In this document: positions 17,642 through 25,122 of the stretch, piece by piece
Layout: each line of letters starts with the position of its first letter
Position numbering within the stretch: position 1 is the stretch's first letter
Position numbers and translations under genes: made by a program
The notes under the pieces: model-generated
The model's database searches: none
What the model saw: the letters and a program-made list of their open reading frames with translations, nothing else
Told to the model about the DNA's origin: nothing
Assembly: GCF_000830885.1 (NCBI RefSeq)
Contig: NZ_CP006951.1
Location: 868,001 to 932,000 of the forward strand
Direction of reading: 5' to 3'
From: Dehalococcoides mccartyi CG5
GTDB taxonomy: Bacteria > Chloroflexota > Dehalococcoidia > Dehalococcoidales > Dehalococcoidaceae
DNA length: 64,000 bases

Positions 17642-18385
17642 CTAAACAAGACCAAATTTGGCAGCCGCAATGCCTGCCAGAGTCCGGTTAGAGACATTAA
17701 GCTTGGTCATAATACCTTTTACATATTTCTTGATTGTAATTTCAGCATAATCCAAATTAACGCTGATTTCCTTATTGGTATAACCGCGTGCCACCATAAT
17801 AAGTATCTCAAGTTCACGCGGAGAAAGTACATCCTGAGGTATAACATTGATAGTAGCTGACGAATATTCACCGGCAGGACTTCGGCCCTCAGCCTTGGCA
17901 TTTACAAATTTGACAAAATTTTTAGAGGCACTTTCAAGCAAATCCCCCTGCCAGACGCTGCCACCGCAAGCTACTACCCTAATAGCATTGGATAGAAGTT
18001 CAAGCGGACAGTCCTTGGTCAAAAAGCCATTTATGCCGTTATACAAAGCTTCAGTCACATATGGTTCCGCTTCGTAGCCGGTCAGGAATACAACCTTGAC
18101 CGGAGGATATACCCCTTTTAGCTTATGGCTCAGCTCACAACTGTCAAGGCCGGATATTTTGATATCCGTTAACACAACTTGCGGTTTTAGTTCTTCTACT
18201 AGCCTAAGTACATCTGAAGCGTTATCAGCCTCCCCCACTATTTCAATATCTGCTTCGGAACAGAGTACCTTTCGCAGCCCTTCTCTGGCAACTTGGTGGT
18301 CATCCGCCAAAAATATCCTGACTGGAGAAGTGCAATGCCCTATCTTGGGAGAGGATTTGTTGGGTTTCATGATTATTTTGTCCAT
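17642..18385 (-). CDS. NarL/FixJ-type response regulator
   Basis: About 247 residues: receiver domain (VRIFLADDHQVAREGL acid pocket, phospho-Asp in VVLTDIKISG, Lys in FLTKDCP) and a C-terminal LuxR-type helix-turn-helix (LSPRELEILIMVARGYTNKEIS). The helix-turn-helix is unusual after this point (LDYAEITIKKYVKGIMTKL, where the family normally has S.-TVK.H...I..KL). No sensor kinase is adjacent, so it is an orphan regulator here. The ATG at 18385 sits 6 nt after AAGGG; another ATG lies two codons upstream. Confidence 0.88.
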   Translation of the reverse strand: MDKIIMKPNKSSPKIGHCTSPVRIFLADDHQVAREGLRKVLCSEADIEIVGEADNASDVLRLVEELKPQVVLTDIKISGLDSCELSHKLKGVYPPVKVVFLTGYEAEPYVTEALYNGINGFLTKDCPLELLSNAIRVVACGGSVWQGDLLESASKNFVKFVNAKAEGRSPAGEYSSATINVIPQDVLSPRELEILIMVARGYTNKEISVNLDYAEITIKKYVKGIMTKLNVSNRTLAGIAAAKFGLV

Positions 18386-18538
18386 GGCCATCCCTTACGT
18401 TTTCAGATATATGCAAAGATAAAAATACAATCTGTATCCATGCAACCCAAGTATTTTACATCATACTACGCATAGGTTCAGAATAAAAGACCTGACTTTA
18501 TCTAAAACAGCTATTCCTCTATTACCAAATGAAACCAA

Positions 18539-18569
18539 GAAGGCGGCTCCGGATACCGGAGCCGCCTTC
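18539..18569. terminator. Terminator hairpin after the acyl-CoA synthetase gene
   Basis: A perfect 14-bp stem (GAAGGCGGCTCCGG / CCGGAGCCGCCTTC) with a 3-nt loop, 25 nt beyond the minus-strand gene end. The 13-base core CCGGAGCCGCCTT also occurs in the hairpin at 39781. Confidence 0.75.
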
Positions 18570-18593
18570 AAGCAATAATGTCTGGTTTTGGTC

Positions 18594-21269
18594 TTAGAGT
18601 TCCAGATTAACCTTGTACTCGGTGGATTTATCTTTCTTAACGTTAAAACCGAAATCCTTGCACAGGTTCAGCATAACCACGTTTTCAGCCAGTACCACAC
18701 CGTAGAAATTCTTCAAACCCTTTTCGCGGGCAATGCCAATCAGCATATCCAGCAGTTTAGCCCCCAGTTCATGGTGCTGGAAATCATCAGCCACCAGTAT
18801 TGAGAATTCACCGCTCAGACCGTTGTTGTCTATAATCAGACGGCCTACACCCACGTTGCGTTTTTTGCCCTTGTCGTTATATTCGGCAATAATGGCCATT
18901 TCACGGTCATAGTCTATATTGCAGAAACGCACCAGCAAGGCATGGTTGATATCCTTGAGTATATGGAAGAAGCGCATACGGGAAGATTCTTCTGACAGAC
19001 CTTCCAGCAGGGCTTTTTCCATAGGCTCATCTTCAGGGCGGATAGGCCGCAGGATAACATCACGCCCGTCCTTGGTATGCCAGGGCTTGATATATTTGGC
19101 CGGATACGGGGTAATGATAAGGTGGTTATGGTCACCCGTCGGGTTCTTTATATATTCTTCATCTATTATTATACGGGCATCCAGAGCAATGGCCTCTGAA
19201 CCAAGCAGTGCCAGCGGGTTAATATCAATTTCCATAATTTCAGGGAAATCCACCAGCAAATTGGAGAACTTCACCAGAGTTTCTTCAAGCAAACGCAGGT
19301 TTGCCGGGGGTTTGGTGCGGAAGCCCTTGTAAAGCATCTCGTATATTTTGGTGCCTTCCATTACCCGTCTGGCAAGCACCTGATTGAGGGGCGGCAGGCC
19401 TACCGCCACATCCTTCTGGAATTCGGCTTCAATACCGCCGGAACCAAATAGGATAACCGGCCCGAACACAGGGTCTTTCTTTGAGCCGATAATCAGCTCG
19501 TAGTCATATTTGTCTACCATGCGCTGCAGGGTTACACCCTCAATATTGGCCGCAGGACAGGCAGCTTTCACGTTTTCCATCATGGTGGCAAAGGCTTTTT
19601 CCACCTCGGCCTCGGTTTTAAGACCAAGGATAACCCCGCCCACATCTGACTTATGGGAAATATCCGGCGAGGCAATCTTCATAACCACCGGGAAACGCAG
19701 GGCGGAAGCAATCTGGGCAGCATCTTTGGCATCACGTGCCAAGAACGGCACCGTAGCATCAATGCCATAAGCCTGAAGAAACTTTTTAGACTCGGTTTCG
19801 GAAAGAAGGGTGCGACCTTCGCTGGCTACCTTCTTGAGAATGGTTCGTATATATTCCTTGGACGGGTCTACATCCACCGCCAGTTCTTCGGGGGTTTCAT
19901 ACAGATTTTCAAGGCCGCGGGCATAGCGGTACATGAAGATATAGCCCTTAACCGCCTCTTCGGGAAATTCAAAACTGGGTATATTGTGCTGATAAAACAG
20001 CTTTCTGGCTTCGGCCACGTTGGCATCACCCATCCATGAGGTAAGCACCGGTTTTTTGCTCTTCTTGGCAATTTTGACAATAGTCTTGGCAATATCCAGA
20101 GGATTAGCCGCACCCTGAGGAGTATAAATAACCACTACACCATCCACACCGGGGTCTTTGATGGCAGCTTCAAGGGTGACTGCATACCTTTCAGGATCGG
20201 CATCTCCCAGAATATCCATGGGGTTGCCTTTGCTCCACGAAGGAGGCAGGACCGGATTCAAGGCGGTAACAGTCTCGTCAGATATGTGAGCCAATTTGCC
20301 TTTTTGTTCCATCAGCGAGTCCGTAGCCAATACGGCAGGACCGCCGGCGTTGGTTACAATAGCCAGATTTGCCCCCCTGGGCAGATTTGAGGTATTTAAT
20401 ATAGCGGCACAGCTGAAAAGGTCACCGATATTGTCCACCCGAACCACGCCTGCACGCTGGAAAATAGCGTCTACAAACATGGCATTCCCCACCATTGAGC
20501 CGGTGTGGGATTTGGCGGCCTGAGCACTCTCTTCAAAACGGCCGGGCTTGATAACGATAATGGGTTTGGTGCGGGCAAAACCGCGGGCGGCACTCATGAA
20601 TTTCTTGGCTTCGCCCATGGTTTCCAGATATACAATAATACTCTTGGTATTTTCGTCAGTACCGAAGTAGTCAATAAGGTCACCGAAGTTCACATCCATC
20701 ATAGAGCCGATGGAAGCAAATCCGGAAAAACCTACATTTCGGGCAATAGCCCAGTCAAGCACAGCTGAACCCAAAGCGCCGCTCTGTGACAGGAAGGCCA
20801 CATTGCCGGTTTTGGGCATTTCCATGCGGGCGAAAGTGGCATTGAAACCGCTTGCGGGGCTCATGGTACCCATACAGTTGGGGCCAATAATGCGGATACC
20901 GTACTGCTTGGCAATCTCGGCTATCTTTTCTTCAAGGGCTTTGCCCTCAGACCCAACCTCTTTGAAGCCAGCCGAAATAATGATAACAGACTTGGTACCC
21001 ACTTTGCCGGCGTCTTCAATAACCTGGGGTACAAACTTGGCAGGGACCACCACCAGCACCAAATCAGGTACTTCGGGCAAGTCTTTCAGAGTAGGATAGC
21101 ACTTCTGTTCCAGTACAGATTCACGGTTCGGGTTTACCGGATAAACAGCCCTTCGGTCTTTACCTTTTATAAGATTCTGAAGGATGATTTTGCCGGTAGA
21201 ACCTTCCTTGTCTGTTGCGCCTACCAGAGCTACACTCTTAGGGTTGAAAAATAGCTTGATTTTGTCCAC
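18594..21269 (-). CDS. ADP-forming acyl-CoA synthetase / GNAT acetyltransferase fusion (Pat/PatZ-like)
   Basis: 891 residues: CoA-binding Rossmann domain (VALVGATDKEGSTG), succinyl-CoA ligase-like domain, ATP-grasp domain in the middle, and a C-terminal GNAT domain from about 735 (ILRPIRPEDEPM, MAIIAEY, FSILVADDFQHHELGAKLLDML). This is the PatZ protein lysine acetyltransferase architecture, but the phospho-acceptor His of active ADP-forming acetyl-CoA synthetases is retained (H255 in SHTGSMVG), whereas E. coli PatZ has lost it as far as I recall. It could therefore both interconvert acyl-CoA and ADP/ATP and acetylate proteins. The GTG start follows AGAGGAG. Confidence 0.88.
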   Translation of the reverse strand: MDKIKLFFNPKSVALVGATDKEGSTGKIILQNLIKGKDRRAVYPVNPNRESVLEQKCYPTLKDLPEVPDLVLVVVPAKFVPQVIEDAGKVGTKSVIIISAGFKEVGSEGKALEEKIAEIAKQYGIRIIGPNCMGTMSPASGFNATFARMEMPKTGNVAFLSQSGALGSAVLDWAIARNVGFSGFASIGSMMDVNFGDLIDYFGTDENTKSIIVYLETMGEAKKFMSAARGFARTKPIIVIKPGRFEESAQAAKSHTGSMVGNAMFVDAIFQRAGVVRVDNIGDLFSCAAILNTSNLPRGANLAIVTNAGGPAVLATDSLMEQKGKLAHISDETVTALNPVLPPSWSKGNPMDILGDADPERYAVTLEAAIKDPGVDGVVVIYTPQGAANPLDIAKTIVKIAKKSKKPVLTSWMGDANVAEARKLFYQHNIPSFEFPEEAVKGYIFMYRYARGLENLYETPEELAVDVDPSKEYIRTILKKVASEGRTLLSETESKKFLQAYGIDATVPFLARDAKDAAQIASALRFPVVMKIASPDISHKSDVGGVILGLKTEAEVEKAFATMMENVKAACPAANIEGVTLQRMVDKYDYELIIGSKKDPVFGPVILFGSGGIEAEFQKDVAVGLPPLNQVLARRVMEGTKIYEMLYKGFRTKPPANLRLLEETLVKFSNLLVDFPEIMEIDINPLALLGSEAIALDARIIIDEEYIKNPTGDHNHLIITPYPAKYIKPWHTKDGRDVILRPIRPEDEPMEKALLEGLSEESSRMRFFHILKDINHALLVRFCNIDYDREMAIIAEYNDKGKKRNVGVGRLIIDNNGLSGEFSILVADDFQHHELGAKLLDMLIGIAREKGLKNFYGVVLAENVVMLNLCKDFGFNVKKDKSTEYKVNLEL

Positions 21270-21747
21270 GTTTCTCCTCTAGTAAATTACTTGTGGGCAA
21301 AGAGGCTGATAAGTCCGCTCAGGGAAGATTGTCACGGGAAAAATAGAAAAACTTCCCCCACGGTATTTTTCTGCCCAGCGCCAATGTGCAATAGAATACC
21401 ATGACCCAGACTCACTTTTCAAAGTTTGCAGGCAGTTATTTAAATATTCTAAGTCATTTTTCAAATTTTATACCTGAATGTCAGAGTTATCTGCCGCAAA
21501 TTTGAGAAAATAATCCCCGCCGCAGGGGAATTGCACCCTTGACCAACCCGTATACCTTTCAAGCACCTTAACGGGAAATGATACCGGATTTTTTCTGCTT
21601 CAAACATATTGGCTATATCTTTACCTTGCCTCTGGCAATACAATGAAGATAGCCATATAATGGAAATATGTTTAAACAAGTCTATTTGTGACTACTGTTA
21701 ATTTAAAAGTAAATATTTCAGCCTAACCATGATAAGGAGTATGAGCT
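21270..21747. other. Intergenic region between divergent genes
   Basis: 478 nt without a convincing gene. A possible promoter for the secreted protein is TGGCAA (21633-21638), 17 nt, TATAAT (21656-21661), giving a leader of roughly 80 nt. The rest is AT-rich, and short ORFs in it show no recognisable protein. Confidence 0.5.
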
Positions 21748-22188
21748 ATGATTTTGAAGCAAGGCCTGAAACTATTTAGCCGTTTAGCGCTCACTTTTGC
21801 CCTGTTATTCCCCACCCTGTTGGTTATTTCTCCCGTCAGTACACTCTCCGCCAATACCTTCGCCGCATCAAGCCAGCTCTCGGTAACAGACGGGGTCTAC
21901 ACTGATTGGGGAAGTATGGCAACTCCCAGCCAAGGGGTACATGTCTGCACTGACTATTCTAATAACAGCGCCGGTGACGGGTCAGGCTTCACTAATACCA
22001 GCAGCGATATTACCAATATCTGGGTAGCCCTTTCCAGCAGTTCAAACGGGCTGCTTCCGGCCAGCCCCTCCAACCTTATAGAAAATATTTACTACCGCAT
22101 AGACACCCGTGGTACTTCCATGAACCCCGGCCAGAGCTATTTTATCCAGCTAAATCTGGGTATAGCCCCGCCAGCCAGGGGATGGTAA
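21748..22188 (+). CDS. Small secreted protein, possibly truncated
   Basis: 146 residues with a clear Sec signal peptide (KLFSRLALTFALLFPTLLVISP, cleavage probably around ANTFAAS). The mature part is Ser/Thr/Asn/Gly-rich and beta-like (TDGVYTDWGSM, HVCTDYSNNSAGDGSGF, NIYYRIDTRGTS, SYFIQLNLGIAPPARGW). It ends abruptly after what looks like the first strands of a beta-sandwich, so it may be a shortened form of a longer surface protein; no continuation was found in the other frames downstream. AAGGAG lies 9 nt before the ATG. A strong terminator follows. Confidence 0.6.
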   Translation: MILKQGLKLFSRLALTFALLFPTLLVISPVSTLSANTFAASSQLSVTDGVYTDWGSMATPSQGVHVCTDYSNNSAGDGSGFTNTSSDITNIWVALSSSSNGLLPASPSNLIENIYYRIDTRGTSMNPGQSYFIQLNLGIAPPARGW

Positions 22189-22271
22189 AAACAGGTAAAT
22201 TAAAACGCATTCACCATGACCTTACGCTGGTAATACCCAAAGAATAACCTTTAGCAAAATCAAATAAATTA

Positions 22272-22301
22272 AAGGGGCGGAAAACAAGCTTTCCGCCCCT
22301 T
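22272..22301 (+). terminator. Rho-independent terminator
   Basis: A 12-bp stem (AAGGGGCGGAAA / TTTCCGCCCCTT) with a 6-nt loop, followed by CTTTATC, 84 nt after the secreted protein gene. Confidence 0.8.
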
Positions 22302-22363
22302 CTTTATCAAGCTTAAAAATATATCCCTGCGAATCTAAATGGATATGTCAGTCCAGTCAGAGT

Positions 22364-22771
22364 TTATTTGCAGCAATCAGCGCAAATACCGTTTATAACC
22401 ATGTGGCTAAGGTTCGGGGAAAAACTGTATTTGGCCTGAATATCCCTGCGGAGTTTAGCCAACATATCGTCACTGCATTCTATCCGCTGCCCACACCGGC
22501 TGCATATCAGGTGATGATGATGTCCTTCATCAGAATGGTGATAGATAGTTTGGTCGTCTATCTTGCTTTTAACCACACAACCAATACTCTCCAGCAAATC
22601 CAGAGTGCGGTAGACTGTTGAGCGGTTAATATCCGGAAATTTTTCCTGAACCTTGTTTATTATCTCTTCGGCAGTCAAATGGGCAGAAACGGAATGGATA
22701 ACATCAACCACCAGCTTGCGCTGGAGAGTAAGTTTGTAGCCGGATTGCTTTATGGTATTTAGACAACTCAT
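22364..22771 (-). CDS. Fur-family metal-responsive repressor
   Basis: About 135 residues: N-terminal winged helix (KLTLQRKLVVDVI, HLTAEEIINKVQ, INRSTVYRTLDLLE) and C-terminal metal domain with the histidine run EGHHHHLIC, CSRC and a terminal CADCC, i.e. two CxxC-type zinc sites. Whether it senses iron, zinc, manganese or peroxide cannot be read. The ATG at 22771 begins MSCLNTIKQSG; upstream in-frame starts are less family-like. A promoter (TTGACT, 16 nt, TATAAT on the minus strand) lies directly upstream at 22791-22818. Confidence 0.9.
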   Translation of the reverse strand: MSCLNTIKQSGYKLTLQRKLVVDVIHSVSAHLTAEEIINKVQEKFPDINRSTVYRTLDLLESIGCVVKSKIDDQTIYHHSDEGHHHHLICSRCGQRIECSDDMLAKLRRDIQAKYSFSPNLSHMVINGICADCCK

Positions 22772-22790
22772 CTTAGTTCTACCTAGTTGC

Positions 22791-22818
22791 ATTATAACAA
22801 GCATCAGGCATAAGTCAA
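22791..22818 (-). promoter_or_regulatory. Promoter of the Fur-family gene
   Basis: Minus strand TTGACT (22813-22818), 16-nt spacer, perfect TATAAT (22791-22796). Predicted start near 22784, only about 13 nt before the ATG at 22771. No clean inverted repeat of the Fur/Zur/PerR type was identified. Confidence 0.6.
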
Positions 22819-22913
22819 GAATAACCCGGCAGTTATTCTGCCATATTTTTAAAGGTCTTTCCCTAGCACAAACCCATCAGATTAACCGTCAATTTACAGC
22901 ATTCGCAATCATA

Positions 22914-23708
22914 TCAGATCTCTTTTTGGAGACAAGCTATAAATTCTTCCCGTGCATATTTCTCCTGCCATGGGCAATGCCCGCAACGCTTAAGCAAAAC
23001 TGCCGAAAATCTTTCCAGATGGTTTGCCAAATAATCTAAAACAGGCCGGGCCGGATGAGGGTCGTAATCCCCATGTATGGCAACTACCGGGCATTTCACC
23101 GCAGACAGATATTCTTCAAACTTGTTTTCCAGCCTTAATTTGAGTGCTTCCTGCCAGATGGATTTATAAGTTTTGTAACTGCACTCTAAAAACGCATCAG
23201 GCAAGTATAAGGGTGAGTATGCATCCACCTGTAAAACAAGTTTGCCTATTTCGGCCAAAGACTCATCAGCCATAGCATCATTTTCAGCTTCAGCCAGAAA
23301 CCGGGTTAATGTTGCCAATTTATTTTTCTGACCTTCATCCATCCGCCTCAGGCGTGTATCCATAATGTTCTTTGCCTCTGCCGATTGAAACAGCGGGCAG
23401 GACACCAATATCAATTTTGAAATAAGCTGAGGGTAAGTACCGGCCAGCATAATACCCAGCCACGCCCCCCAAGAATAACCCGCTAAAACTACTTTTTGGT
23501 CTCCAAACCGAGTAATAATGCCAGAGAGATATTCCAGCTGTTCCTTGATGCCAAGACTGTAAAGGCGAGGCTCAATAACCCCCTTGGCGGAGCTTATGTC
23601 CTCTGCCAAACCGGCCAGTTCACCGCCTGCTCCCGGTCCGCCATGTAAAAATACCAAATTGTATGGCGGCTTACCGTGAAGAACAAATCGGTTAGTCAAA
23701 ACACTCAT
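22914..23708 (-). CDS. Alpha/beta hydrolase (proline iminopeptidase-like)
   Basis: About 264 residues with the alpha/beta hydrolase fold: oxyanion HGGPGAGG near the N-terminus, nucleophile elbow GYSWGAW with the catalytic Ser, IHGDYDPHP supplying the acid, and a late RCGHCPW supplying the His. HGGPG is characteristic of proline iminopeptidases and related hydrolases; the substrate is unknown. Start uncertain: the ATG at 23708 (MSVLTNRF) is chosen because the upstream segment from 23741 is not conserved-looking. It is divergent from padR. Confidence 0.82.
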   Translation of the reverse strand: MSVLTNRFVLHGKPPYNLVFLHGGPGAGGELAGLAEDISSAKGVIEPRLYSLGIKEQLEYLSGIITRFGDQKVVLAGYSWGAWLGIMLAGTYPQLISKLILVSCPLFQSAEAKNIMDTRLRRMDEGQKNKLATLTRFLAEAENDAMADESLAEIGKLVLQVDAYSPLYLPDAFLECSYKTYKSIWQEALKLRLENKFEEYLSAVKCPVVAIHGDYDPHPARPVLDYLANHLERFSAVLLKRCGHCPWQEKYAREEFIACLQKEI

Positions 23709-23784
23709 ACAAAATATTAACATTATCGGGACTAAAACCAAATAACCCTGTCAATTTCGCTTCAATAATATTTAACTTCTTCTG

Positions 23785-23813
23785 TTGACAACGAAAATAT
23801 TGAGGAGTATAAC
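23785..23813 (+). promoter_or_regulatory. Consensus promoter of padR
   Basis: TTGACA (23785-23790), 17-nt spacer, TATAAC (23808-23813): an almost perfect housekeeping promoter. A palindrome starting at 23811 overlaps its -10 box and the transcription start. Confidence 0.75.
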
Positions 23814-23834
23814 TATATATAACGATATATAGTT
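23811..23834 (+). promoter_or_regulatory. PadR operator palindrome
   Basis: A perfect 10-bp inverted repeat AACTATATAT-AACG-ATATATAGTT that overlaps the -10 element. PadR-family autoregulators commonly bind AT-rich inverted repeats at their own promoter, so this is the likely autorepression site. Confidence 0.7.
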
Positions 23835-23860
23835 ATAGCTTATTATAGAGGTGAATAAAT

Positions 23861-24409
23861 ATGTTTGGCTCACCATTTCATAACTTTGAAAGGCATTCTC
23901 ATCCTTTTGACAGATTCTCTCATTCATTTGAAAAACGCTCCCGCATGTTTAAAAGGGGCGATATGAAATTTGTTATTTTAGACTTGCTGAAAGATAAGCC
24001 AGCTCACGGCTACGAGGTAACTCAGTCTCTAGAGGAACGTTTTCACGGCCTTTATTCCCCCAGCACCGGCAGCGTCTACCCGGTATTACAGTTACTGGAG
24101 GACATGGAGTACGTAACGTCAAGTGAAGTCGAGGGGAAAAAAATATATACGATTACCGATGGCGGTAAAAAGTTTCTGCATGAACAGGAAGAAACCACCC
24201 AAAAAATCAAGGAGCGGCTATGGGGCTGGGGAAACGCCAAGAATCAGGAGTACCTGCAAAACATTCGTACAACCATGAACTATCTGGATGAAATCAGGGA
24301 ACTTATGGGGCACATAGCCGTTCACAATGACCCTGCCAAAATTATCAGGGTCAACAATATTTTGGATAAAACCCTGGAGGAAATGGAAATAGTATATCGG
24401 GAAAAATAA
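23861..24409 (+). CDS. PadR-family transcriptional regulator
   Basis: 182 residues. A His/Phe-rich N-terminal extension (about 1-30, FHNFERHSHPFDRFSHSFE) precedes the PadR winged helix (KFVILDLLKDKPAHGYEV, YSPSTGSVYPVLQLLE, KKIYTITDGGKKFL), followed by a C-terminal helical dimerisation region. The histidine-rich extension could bind metal or be unstructured. AGAGGTG precedes the ATG. A consensus promoter overlapped by a perfect palindrome is directly upstream, so autorepression is likely. No obvious target gene is in the same operon; the ABC exporter downstream has its own MarR gene. Confidence 0.9.
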   Translation: MFGSPFHNFERHSHPFDRFSHSFEKRSRMFKRGDMKFVILDLLKDKPAHGYEVTQSLEERFHGLYSPSTGSVYPVLQLLEDMEYVTSSEVEGKKIYTITDGGKKFLHEQEETTQKIKERLWGWGNAKNQEYLQNIRTTMNYLDEIRELMGHIAVHNDPAKIIRVNNILDKTLEEMEIVYREK

Positions 24410-24530
24410 ACCGTTTTCCCCAAAGCCAAATATAAAAGGCCCTGAACAATCTTTAGAATACACACAAAGTTGACCTGCTACGCGAGATTATCCTTGATAA
24501 TAAACTTGCTTAAGGCAACCAGTCATTCAT

Positions 24531-24559
24531 TTGACAAATATCTGTTAAGCTACTAAATT
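24531..24559 (+). promoter_or_regulatory. Promoter of the MarR-ABC exporter operon
   Basis: TTGACA (24531-24536), 17-nt spacer, TAAATT (24554-24559). The start lies some 35 nt before the MarR ATG. Repeated TAGCAACTA/AACTA sequences just downstream may be part of an operator but do not form a perfect palindrome. Confidence 0.5.
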
Positions 24560-24599
24560 ATATAGCAACTAAACTATTGTGGACAGGTTATAAAGGCAG

Positions 24600-25079
24600 A
24601 TGGCAAAGCAACAATTTCAGAATGAAGCAGACACAGGGAGAGACGAACTGTTACAGCAGCTTCTTGAACGTATGTTTTCTTTGATGAGGCATGTTCAGCG
24701 GGATGTTTCGGTTATAAAGCCCTCTCTCAGCCACCCCCAAGCCAGGCTGGTTTTTATAATTAACAAATATGATGATTCGGGAATATCCGTCAAGGAATTA
24801 GCCCGCCTAACATCGGTTACACCGGGCGCAATCACCCAGTTAATAGATGCCCTGATTGACAAAAAACTGATAACGCGGGAAACAGACACGGCTGACAGGC
24901 GCAGCATAAAGTTGAAACTGACCTCTGCGGCCAGAAAAGAAATACATCAGTTCAGAAAAGATTTCTTCAGCTCCATAGCCGAAAAATTTAATGTCCTGAG
25001 TACTGATGAGCTGAAAGAGCTAGTCAGCCTGATCACCAAGGTCAGTCCTGAACCCATTACCAAAGAAGATATGCCGTAG
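24600..25079 (+). CDS. MarR-family regulator of the exporter operon
   Basis: 159 residues with MarR winged helix: ISVKELARLTSVTPGAITQLIDALIDKKLI and wing RETDTADRRSIKLKLTSAARKEI (the DxR signature). It is cotranscribed with two ABC exporter genes 43 nt downstream, the typical arrangement of a ligand-responsive repressor of a multidrug exporter. The effector is unknown. Confidence 0.9.
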   Translation: MAKQQFQNEADTGRDELLQQLLERMFSLMRHVQRDVSVIKPSLSHPQARLVFIINKYDDSGISVKELARLTSVTPGAITQLIDALIDKKLITRETDTADRRSIKLKLTSAARKEIHQFRKDFFSSIAEKFNVLSTDELKELVSLITKVSPEPITKEDMP

Positions 25080-25122
25080 CCAAATACCGGATAGATTACG
25101 CTTATTCAGGAGGAGATATCCC

